Below are positions 1 to 11,400 of a stretch of 26,650 nucleotides of DNA, piece after piece (the first letter of the stretch is position 1; every line of letters begins with the position of its first letter). A program made the translations under genes and the position numbers. Under the pieces are notes generated by a model. It had not been told where the DNA came from. It saw nothing but the letters and a program-made list of their open reading frames with translations, and made no database searches. The stretch is from Zygnema cylindricum (Eukaryota; Streptophyta; Zygnematophyceae; Zygnematales; Zygnemataceae): assembly GCA_037447655.1 (NCBI GenBank), contig JBBHKE010000053.1:69636-96285 (forward strand), read 5' to 3'.

Positions 1-231
1 ATAAAACGTTTTTCAGTTTTGATCATTTTGACGACACCTTTGAGTTTTACTAGTTTTGACTTTTTGCAAAATAAAGAAGGTTTGTTTTTTTCACATTTTA
101 CTAGTTTTGATCTTTTAAAACGATGGAAAATTAGTAGAGTGTGTTTTTTAAAACATGAATTTGTGAATTTGTTAAAAAACTTTTCACTGATGTTAGCAAA
201 TAAATAATGTTACGTGTGCATAAAAGTTTAT
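1..231. other. T-rich flank, no gene recognised
   Basis: The stretch has imperfect repeats of a TTTTACTAGTTTTGA-like word. The short open frame at 19-207 is low in complexity and resembles no family. Confidence 0.4.
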
Positions 232-235
232 AGTT

Positions 236-748
236 GAAAGTGTTGAAATAATGTTGTAATAATGTTGGGAAAATGACGAAATTAGTTGAAATAGTGTTGA
301 AGTCATGTTGTAGTAACGTTCATGTTTTGTTGAATTAATGTCGAAGCAATGTCGAAGTTATGTTTATATTTTTGAGTAAAAACTTAAATAATGTGGAAAT
401 AGCATTGAAACAGTGTCGAAAAAATGTTGAAATAATGTTGATGTAACATTGCAGTAATGTTTATGTTTTGTCGAATAAATGTTGACACAATGTTGAAATT
501 GTCTTTATATTATGTTGAAGCAAAGCTGAATATAATGTTGAAATAATGTTGGCAAAATGCCGAACTTATGTTGAAATAATGTTGAAGTAATGTTGAGATA
601 ATGTTGAAGTAATCTTGAAATAATGTTGAGTAATGTTGAAGTAATGTTGTAATGTTGTTTATGTTTGTTGAATCATGTTGAAACAATGTCGAATTTATTT
701 CTATATTTTGTTGAAAGTTTAAGTAATGCTGAAATGATTTTGTATTCA
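236..748. repeat. Degenerate AATGTTGAA minisatellite
   Basis: About 500 bp of imperfect tandem copies of words such as AATAATGTTGAAGT, with drift to GTTGT, GTCGAA and GTTTATGTTTTG. The open frame on the opposite strand (510-749, rich in QHYFN) is a by-product of the repeat. Confidence 0.85.
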
Positions 749-779
749 TGTTGCAATAACTTGAGGTAGCTCCCTTTCT

Positions 780-2740
780 AACTTAGAAAGTTTCCAATGG
801 AAACCTGGTCAGTTTTGATAACTGTAACCAGTTTTTTCGGTCAGTTTTCTAACATTTTCGCTCTTTTCAAATATGTAAACTAAAGTAATTAGTTTAAAAA
901 TCACTATGATATCGATAAAAATAACCTCTCTTTTTTTGTATTCAGTTAGGTTTTTTCTTTTTCTCGATCAAGGAGTTATACAAGTATTACTGTGGAATAT
1001 TTTAGCAAGGTCAAAAATACGCCAAAACTTTCCTCGATCTTGTGCTTCTAGATTTTTCTGTTAATGTTTTATTTTTGTTTGCCTGTTTATTTGTTTGTTT
1101 TTGTTGTTTCTTTTGTATCTCTTTCTGTTTTTTTGTTTCAACTTTTTGTACATGTGTACTTCATTCATTTAGGATAATCATTCAATAAATAAATAAATTC
1201 AAAAATAGAACCAAATTAGATTGGATCTTGTGAAGGAAATCGAACACCAGAACTTGTAAAGATCAAGATACATATTTGTATAGCTGAATTTCAACAAATA
1301 AAACTCATAACATGATAAATAATATTATTCAATTTATGTTTTTGACTAACATGACAAACAACATTATTTGATTTAGGTTGTTGCTATTCTTCTTGTGTAC
1401 GTTACGAGTATTTTATGTGCAGCTATTGACGAAATATAGTAACCCAGTACGGAAAACGAGACTGTTTCTGTGAACTGTAAAAGTATTAATTTAGAATAGA
1501 CAACACTTATATAACACTTTTCTTTAACACACATGCATTATATAACAAACACATACTTATATAACACACAACACGATATTTAAGGAATACCTAGGAAAAC
1601 ATAAAACCGTTATCGCTTGTCTGAAAATATTTAATACGTCTCAAACCATATTTTTAATATGCAAAAAGGTACGGAAACACTACATGTGTTTACCCTATAC
1701 AATACACTGTATTATACTCGAAAAACCCATATAGTATGCATATAATAAGGGATCACCATACATAGCATTTCCATGTGTTTTTAGACTTTTAAGCTGTGTC
1801 TTGACCAGTCAAAGTAACAGTCAACTATATAAAATAATACCTATATTTCAAGATCTTGACAACATGACTAATGTAAAAAAAATAAAAAAAATAGTGTGGA
1901 CAAGCATCGGTATTTTAAAAGAAAACAATTTTAATCGCACTCCAATACAGAAAGGATCACACAAAGTTTGAACTCTCAAAAATTTCTTCATGAAAAACAC
2001 TACAAAATTTCCATACCTTACTAGTCTTATTTCAATCGCCATTACCTGATACAAATATATCTCTATATTCGAACTTCCTACGTTTACCGTCTCTTTTTTA
2101 TATTTGAATCTTTAAAAAAACATATTTAACTTTTCCCACAGCTTGATCAAATAAAAGTCCTAAAGTCTACAACAAATTAGTAATCTTTATGTCCAAAAGT
2201 GAAAGAAATGGTTCTGTTTAACTAAGAAAAACTAACCTTTTCTATATAGAAAAAATAACCTTTTTTCATATAATATGTTTAGAACTAGCCTATGCAAGTG
2301 TACATCTTTCCGCTTTTTTGCTCTATAAAATGTATACATTGATGGAAAACCAAAAATGAACTTTAAAATGATAAAGCTTACAAGCTAAAAAGAAAACAAT
2401 AATAGAACGAGCAAAAAAGTGGTCGGTGTACACCTCCACAAACATGATAAAAGCATAAAGTATCGACCTTTATATATGTATATATGAAAAACACGTAAAT
2501 GCCTATGAAGAATGTTTTCGATCTTCCAAATACCAAGAATAAACCAATAATAATCATAATAGGTTAAATTACACCTCATTCAACTTGTTGTCGATGGATA
2601 AGGATTTCCAAAACTCCACTGTCCCACTCTTCTTGCGTAATATATATAAGATGTCAAATCTTTCTCCACCAATTTTTTGTCCACAACTTTTTGTCCACGA
2701 GCTTTTTGAGCTCAATTTCCCTTTTCGTTTCTTTCCATTC
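780..2740. other. AT-rich region downstream of the protease gene; no gene supported
   Basis: I see no protein family, tRNA-like element or long repeat here. A 5'-AATAATATTATT-like word and many A/T runs are present. On the minus strand a short segment at about 2580-2622 has exon-like flanks (CGCAAG acceptor) but no convincing homology. The 3' UTR of the protease gene must lie in the right-hand part; no clear poly(A) signal was found. Confidence 0.5.
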
Positions 2741-2748
2741 CTTTGTGT

Positions 2749-5351
2749 TTAACCTCGACAATTTGCGACTCGTTGTTTTATGTAATTTAAACAAGAGGAC
2801 ACACAAATTACTCTATTAACGTGCCATGTACTTCCCGTTCCGACACAGAGTCCCGCCGAAGATCCCATACATTTCCTCCACGTGTTTTTTGTGGTACGAG
2901 CACCGCAAAAAGCTCTCATGACACGTGTACACGTGTCACCTTGTTGCCAAATGTAGTATCGAGCACAACCGGTGGGAACAATAGTTTGGTATCCCACACA
3001 CACCTATATCAAAGAGTTTAAACAACAGTTATTAACAACAGAGTAATACAACAATGGCATGAAGATAAATATAACGCAAGATGTTACATGGAAAGTCTCA
3101 ACTTCTCATAAAATGTCTCAAGGACATGTTCGGCTGTTTCCCAAAAGATGAAAACATGAAATTCTAGAATAACTGGCATAGCTACAGGACAAAAAAAGAA
3201 AAAAATGTCTTAATCTCTATTTTTTTTCCAGTCTATTTTCCTCTCACCTGCTGCCCGACGACTAAGTTGCGACAAGCAATTCCACGATTAACTTGAAAAA
3301 AGTCAAGCAATTTGATTTGTGGATTCCGCGCCAAAATCAACGAGCATCCTTTAAGGCCCAAAGTATCATTTGCTGTGACGGTGTCCAAAGCGGTGCAAAT
3401 CGTATTGGGATTGGCGATACCGCGGGCAATACATACCTTAAGAAATGCAGAATACAGAAAAAAAAAAAACGTCAGCTTTAATGAAGCAGGAATCGGTTGA
3501 GTAAGGTATAAGTATCGAGTTAAAGTGACAATGGATGTAAGAAACAGCCTCTGGTAGATGAGCATTTAAAGAGGAAATCTTGAACTATGAATGTTTAACA
3601 AATAAGATTCAGAACATTACACATTGAATGTATCGAGCATTATAAATTGGATGTCAATATCAGAAGTTAAACATTGGACATTGGATAATAGACATCGGAA
3701 TTTGACCTACATCGAACATTGAATGTTGAGCATTGAACATTGCACGTTGCATAATGCTAAAATTGAGTAGTGAACATCAGAAAATTCAGCATTGAACATT
3801 GAATATTGAAAGTTGAACATCGGAAATTCAACATTTTCACAGCCCAAATGAGCAAAAACAGTTGGAAGAGCTATATGTGGTTTCCGCATACTATACATGT
3901 ATTACACTCGGGAAATGCATATGGTAAGGAGATTGGGGTTACATATGATACCGGGTTACGAAAAATAGTCTTTCCAATTGTTTAGGCACATTTGAACTAC
4001 GAACATTTTTTAACGTAGATCGAACATGGGAGCAAACATCAGACGTTGGATATTGGGTTGGGAAGGGAAATGGACAGAGAGGGAGAGGGAGGAGAAGGAG
4101 AGGGAGAGGGAGAGGGAGAGGGAGAGAACGGGAGGGAGATAGAGAGGGAAGAGAGAAAGGAAAAGCGGAGATTGAAAATTGGAAATTGGTCCTACCTGTT
4201 GTCCCCCCTGAAGGCCATCGGTCGATTTCAAAGCGAAGAAACACTTAAGCCCGGGATTTAAATATGTACTTAACCACCCGCTTTTCAAACTGAAAAAACT
4301 GGAGATTGATTTACATGTGTCTCCCTGCAAGGAAATTAACAGCAATATTTAGTTAGTTAAGGTCGCTGTTTCACACAATTTTTTGAATCGGCTAAAAACA
4401 TTATTCGACGATTTTACCATCCTAATTTGATTCGGTTCAGACTTAAAACACATAAGAAATGGGATATTTTACGTCGATGAAGGAATTTTATCTTTTTCCT
4501 CATAAAGCAATTTGTTTGAAATTAAGATCGAGATAGGCAATTCTTCTGGATTTACCTTTTGAACATTGTACACAACTTTGCAGTCGAACCTAGTCGGATT
4601 TGTGACATTCAAAATATCTCCTGGAATTAAAGGGTAACAAACTGACTGCAAAACCACATCAACAAAAAGATAATGAATGAGAATGTCGCAGATGGCACTT
4701 CAAATTTCATTAAATTTCGAACTCTCTCGGCAGATTCTCGCTACTGGAAAATGTTTCTTAAGTTAAATACCAAATTCAAACATGTGACTTCCTACTGCCA
4801 GACAGTTAACTTGATTTCAATTTGTCACTTGTCACCATAATTAGAGTGGATTTTGTCAACATTCTTTTAAGCACGGCATCAATACCCAACCACATTAATT
4901 ATTGTACGGAAATCTCATGTGTATAATACAGTTTATCGATTCAAAAAGCAAATAAATAATGAAGTATCTTCTAGACTTAGTTCTGAAAGGGTGGTTCACA
5001 CCAAGGGTGATGAAGATGATGGTCTGTGTTTACCAAATTGTGCAAAGAAATAACCGAATTCACTCATAAGATTTCATGCTGTAACTGAGATTAAATTGAA
5101 TTGAATTGAATTGAATTGGATTGACTTGAACTGAACTGAACTGAACGGCATTGCAATGGAGTGAACAAAACAGAACTGAACTGAACTGAACTGAACTAAA
5201 TTAAACTAAACTGAACTGAATTGAGCTGAACTGAACCGAACTGAACTCAATTGAATTGAATCGAATCAATCAACCAAATCCATCAGAACTCAACCCGATT
5301 TGAATCAAATCGAGTTGAAATTAGAGCAACAATGTTTTTTGCTACAAGTGT

Positions 5352-5443
<92 letters not shown>

Positions 5444-8400
5444 TATTCCAATGTTTTTCACATACCCTTCCTTGTCGTGGATTCAATCGAATCAATTCCT
5501 TCAGAGTCAATCCAAACGCTACCGCGATAAGGTAACACGTGTCACCTTTTCGCACCGTGTACTTTGTCGCTGTCTGGTTCTTGGGTGCTGTCACGTCACA
5601 TGCGAAAAAACAACAAAATGTCAGTCAAACTTCAAAAACAAAAAAAGATCCTGCAAATGCCATTTCTTTTTCTTTCTTTTTTAATTTCACTTTTTCATGG
5701 GTGAAAATATAAGTAACACAGGATAAAACTTATCAAAAACAATAAACTGGATTGAAAATAAACAAAACAGGGATGAATTCCCACACTCTCCCTCTCCTTC
5801 TTCCTCTCTCCCCTCCCCCTTTCCATTCTTCTGGAAACATTTGTAATCACATCCTTATGTTTGTTTTTAAAATGGAGAAAGTATAGGCACTTGTGATACG
5901 AACAGTCATTCCCTCCTTCCCTCCCTCCCCCCCCCCCCCCCCCCCCTCCCTCCTCTCCCCACCTCTCCCTCTCTCCCTCCTTTCCTCCTCCCCTTCTCTT
6001 TCCTCCTTCCCTCCCTCGCCCTCCCTCCCCTCCCTCTTGCAGATTCTGGTACATCCATATGGCTGAAAAAATGGAAAAAAAAGTACAAAAATCCCAAATA
6101 CCCTAAAAAAACCCCCACAAAAAGCATCGAAAATTCCTTAAAAACCCTAAAATTCCTTTTAGACCCTAAGAAAGTATTAGAGGAAGTATACACACGTGTG
6201 ATACAAATAGGCATTCCTTCTCCGTTAATAGCCGCAACGGAACCGCCAGAACATAGACAATGGAAATATCCGTTTCTGTCGTTTACGCAAATTCCAACGC
6301 CACATGGATTGATGGGAGAAGTTCCGCACACGTCCACTGAAATATTTTCACAATTTTAAAATTCGAGGCAGTAAGCAGTCTAAAACATATGCGTGATTCA
6401 CCATTATTAGTATGGGTTTTCCATTCTAAAGTTTCCGAACATGAAAATCTTAAAGCATAAGAAATTGATCAACTAAACAAACATAATGCATAAAACATTA
6501 AACATTAAACATTAAACATCGCACATCACACATTAAACAGTAAACATTAACCATCAAACATTAAACATCAGACATTAAACATCACACGTTAAACATTAGA
6601 ATTTAAACATCACACATTAACCACTAAACATTAACATTAAACATTAAGCATTAAACATTAAGCATTAAACATTAAACATTAAACATTAAACAATGAACAT
6701 CGAACATTAAAAATAAACATTAGACATTAAGAATTAAACATTAAACATCAAACATTAAACATTAAACGGTAAACATCAAACATAAAACACAACGTTAAAG
6801 AAGAAAATAAAAAAATCAGGAAAGCTTTTTCCGAAATCAATACTCTTATTATATAAAATAATGTCAAACCACATCGCTCCTCAAGTTTTCAAAATTCAAC
6901 AAACTCATAAGTACAAAAATACCACCATGATTACCGGTTACAGAATATTCAATTTCCCTTTACTCTGTTTGATCCACACCAATTATGGTGTAAATTTCCC
7001 CAGACAATGTGCATTTAATACCAAACAAATATTAATTGATTTCAAGTAGGTTCAATTAATTGGCATTTAAAAAGATAAAAACGGAAAAGTTCGAAACTAC
7101 ACCGAGTATCTCTATTAGTGTAACAATTTTTTCGCCACTTAAAACAACTTTTCTCCCTGCACAATTGCCCCACTATTATATGGAGAACGCCAATCGGAAG
7201 GTGAGAATCTTAGCTTTCAATCGCAACCGTCAGATCCTTAATCGGACAAGCTTACGGAGAAAAGATGAATTAAGTGGCAAAAAAAACATTAACACTAATA
7301 GCGATACACGGTGTAGTGTGGACTGCACCACAATTGCCGATTTTGGAAGAAATCGAAACATTGAACGGAAAACCGCAAAAATAAATCACTAAGTAAGGGC
7401 GAATGAAATAAATCTGTATGGAATGAATTCCAACACAAACAAATGAATATTCAAATAAGAAAATGAGTAAATAAAAAATTAATAAATAAACAAGGAAATA
7501 TTTTCAAAAGAGAAATCCTTTTTCCTTACCCAGGAGGCTTTTATGTTGTAGGATCGATCAATTTCCAAAAAAGAAAAAAAATAGTGTGACCGCAAGTTTT
7601 TAAAAAGCCAATACTTTCAAAAAATTAAGTTTATAGATTAAATAAATCATTTGAAATGAGATTTTTTGAAACATTGAGCTCATAAATCTTACTTTCTAAA
7701 ATGGGGTACACTGGGGGTAAAGTAAGGAGTCCACAAATTCCTCTCTTTATCCGAGCATATCCGTCCAAACCCCACATGGGTCCAAAAGAATTCCGTACAA
7801 TCCAATAATCTGTTCCGTTTTCTGTTCCGTAACCGACAATCGCCAAAACATGGCTTAACTGAGCTCCAGGAATACACTGGTTTTTGGAATCTGTAAATAT
7901 ACTCCACTGAAAAAAGAGAGAGGGAGAGAGAGAGAGTGGAAGAGAACATAAATAGACGTATCAGATAAACTCCATGGAAATATACTCCATTGCATTTACG
8001 ATTTATTTTCAAGTCTTGTAAAAAAAGGCGAGAGGGAGAGGGCGAGAGTGAGATTAAGAAGTATCAAAATAATATTGTTATCAGTTCCGGTTTATCCACA
8101 CCAATTATGTTGCTAAACAAACATCTAAATTCTTACATCATTATTATTATTATAGCTAATATTATTATCATTATGCCAAATCAAAGACTAATTATCATAA
8201 TCTCGTCCTGCTTTTTAGTTAACCTTTTACGTAAATTTAAGTCAAACGGAGGACCAAAGGGACTCACGGAGGACCAAACGGTGAATTCGTCGGTGAGAGT
8301 CAAATAGGCGACAAGAGGCTGTTGACTTGCGGCAGCCATGGCCGCCTTCTCATTCATGGGAGGAACTTGTTCATATCTCAAAACTTTAGTTGTGCCTTGA

Positions 8401-11400
8401 ACAATCTGATCCCCTCAAAGAAGAGCCAAACAAGAGAGTTAAAAACATGAAAATCACCTTAAGGTTCACCTAAAGATATACCTCAAAAATTCACCTCAAG
8501 AATCTCAAAATAAGACACTTCTCGTTCGTTGGTGGAACTGTCCATATCTGAAAACCTTAATTGAGCCTTGAAAAAATTATTTGCACTCGAACACAAATGC
8601 ACTAAAAAGAAAAGAAACGTTAAAAATGTGAAAAACGAAGCCAGAAATGGCAAAATCACCTTCAATTACGTTAACAGAAAGGAACAGAACAGAACGGAAC
8701 CTACTTTACATGTAGACTCGTAACCAGTATACGGTCCATAATTATCTGTGAGAGATAAACCAGAAGCTTGTTTTGCCACCCAATAGAGTGATGTGATTGG
8801 CCAAGTTCCAGAACAACTTCCATTGCAATTTAAAATTTCTTGTTCCGAAAACGAAACTGGTTTTCCGGGCGAGTTTATGATATTATAAGCCCCTTCGATT
8901 CCGGCGACAATTCCAAATATGGAACAGGATCCTGCATTACAGAAAAACCAAAAAACAAAAGTTAATAATGGGTTCCCCAAAATTGGGAATTTTGAACCGG
9001 CATACTCTCCTTGTTGTATCAAATTGATCTCAGTCCCTTTCTTGACCTCAATTTACCAATACAATGCTGGGAATATTTAAAACTAAATAGAATCAGTAAA
9101 AGACATTTCAGGTTTTGAACTCAAACTACTTCTTGGAAGAAAAAAAAAAGAGTTTAAGGGACGCACCGCATGAAAATTGATCTTTTGCTTGAACAAAATA
9201 TTTCCGCAAATCGACAGAAACCGGAAGGTCTCCGATCCAGCTCATATGTCTCGAAAGAGCGTTTAATAGTGAAGTTTGGACAGAACCAGAAGAGGGAATA
9301 TCAAGTCCGGACGAAGCTGTAAAAAGACAAAATTACAAATGAATTTCAGTGAATCACAAATAAATGTTACCGAATTACAAATAAATTTCACTAAATTACA
9401 AACAGATTTCATTGAATTACGAATACATGTCACTGAATTACAAACAAATTTACTAATCACAAATAAATTTCACTGAATTACAAGTACATTTCACTAAATT
9501 ACAAAAAAATGTCAGTGAAAATTAAATCAAATTTCACCGAAACAAAAATGAATCTCACTGAATTACAAAGTAGATTTCACTTAGTCAAACTCAATATCGC
9601 CATTGTTAATTTTCCATTCTTATTCATACCGGAAAGCTTTAAAGTTTTAACGCTAGCGGAAGTTTTCTGTCGACCGTCTTTCACTAAATTAAAATTGATC
9701 TAATCCCCATTATTTTATAATAACAAAAACTCGAACTTTGACTTACAAGATGAACCATTCGCTGAAGAAGGAGGGATGGGAAGCCATAACTGTCGACGAA
9801 TAGTCGAAATGTTACCGAGAAGGCAAGGTTGAAGTGTGACAATTGTCGCATCCGCACCACTTCCGGAATCCATGCATTTTTGTGATGCCACATTTTTCCA
9901 TTGAATCGAGTTGTCGGAAGATCTTGCGTATAAAGGAACCCAAAGTTGCCCGGAATTTAGATTGCAATCTGCACAAATGACAACAACAATAAACAAGTCG
10001 ACAAAACAAAATCATATAAAAGGAAATTTTGACACATTATTATGCTCCAATTTTCTTGACCTTGCAGTATATCAAAAAGAAATAGGCAATTCGCTTCAAT
10101 GTATAATCAAAAGACTTATCCTATAAATAGTGTGCAACACACTCGAAATTGGGGAATAAAACACCATTCACTACCATTACTGTGTTTCACACACTATTTA
10201 TGAGAAATTCGATTAACGACACATTAAAGCGAGGAAAATTGGATCAAAATTAGTGCAGATTGACAAATAGAAGGTGTGAAAAGAGCCCACTCTGATTATG
10301 GTAAACGGTATACCTGCTTGGACCAATTGAGTGGAATATTTAGACATGCTTAAACACTTATTCAAAAGAGTTGCCCGAAAATAGTATTGTTGAGATAACT
10401 CCTTCAGTATCCAAAGCCCTCCGACATTGTTATCAAAACCATCAGCGTCTGAATTCCAAAACCCAAAAAAATATCGCCATTCACTAAGAATGATGGTTAT
10501 TGATGATGCCAAAAACAACAAACGATTTAGCATACGTGACTGGCTCTCGCTCACATAAAAAACCCAAAACTGAAAAGAATAACTAAAGACATAATAAAGA
10601 AATGGATGGCTTCTCACTGTCAAATTATCTTCAAAATGAAAAAAAAAATCCAAGGTGAATGATTAAGAGAGGTCAACTTAGTTAACCCTAATTGTAGACT
10701 TATATACAAAAATGAATGCGGAATACTTACATTGTGATAAAACAATTGGAGTTCCACTAACATTTGACCCCCCTTTAGCCGCCCAAGCATTAAAAGAATT
10801 TGAGGGAATAGCCATAAATGCTCCTTGAGAAGGTGCGAGCCAGGTAGTCACTAAAAAAAAACAGCATAAAAAAAACACCAAGGTTTTACGTAAGTTTTTT
10901 GTACATTAAAGAAAACAATTACAAAAAAGAAAAAAAAAGTGTTCCATAAAATCTTCATGTTATGCAACAACCAAAGTAAAACTTGAAATAAATTATGATT
11001 TGCTTCTGACCACCAATTTGATATTTTACGCATCTAATTGTGGAACATTGGGACATGTTATGACAATGGAAGTCATAAAAACCCAGAACTCTTAGAGTGA
11101 CCGCACATAAAATACAAAAATATGGACAGAAATTTTAAAAATGGACATCAATTTTGAAAAATGGACATCAAATTTGAAAAATGAACTTCAATTTTGAAAA
11201 ATGGACATCAACTTTGAAAAATGGACATCAATCTTAAAATATGGACATCAATTTTGAAAAATGGACATCATTTCTAAAACTTACAACATTGTCCAAAATT
11301 TTCTTGACATCCGGCTCCACACCATGTTGCACCATAGCCACAATAGCCATAACTTGAACAACATGCAGAATTGCGACATTGTACGGTGTACCGTTTTCCC

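Larger units (their letters stand above)
2749..5587 (-). other. Exons 12-16: four LysM-like modules and Cys-rich C-terminus
   Basis: Exons 5587-5466, 4645-4556, 4324-4196, 3436-3248 and 3003-2749. LysM1: [19 protein letters not shown], then LKELIRLNP and [13 protein letters not shown]. LysM2: VVYNVQKGDTCKSI, LNPGLKC, GGQQVCIA. LysM3 is divergent: [38 protein letters not shown]. LysM4: [12 protein letters not shown] with a Cys-rich remainder ending VICVSSC. The Cys-pair arrangement resembles eukaryotic chitin-binding LysM rather than bacterial LysM. Introns here are phase 0, unlike the rest of the gene. The block would bind GlcNAc-containing polymers. The end is the TAA at 2749-2751; an alternative 3' exon near 2580-2622 cannot be fully excluded. 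Confidence 0.85.

Noticed and set aside
236-748. Minisatellite as a CRISPR-like array
   Set aside because: Units are short, degenerate and have no unique spacers, and the genome is eukaryotic.
2580-2622. Possible extra 3' exon on the minus strand (acceptor CGCAAG, donor-like GAGGTGTAA)
   Set aside because: It has exon-like flanks but no domain similarity, and the LysM block already ends in a stop at 2749. Only a weak GTTAAA donor could reach it.
5332-5594. Open frames coding IYIYIY runs on both strands
   Set aside because: They are translations of the (AT)43 microsatellite; only the LysM exon at 5466-5587 is real.
6490-6786. ATTAAAC array as a telomere relic
   Set aside because: The unit does not match known telomere repeats and the array is imperfect and intronic.
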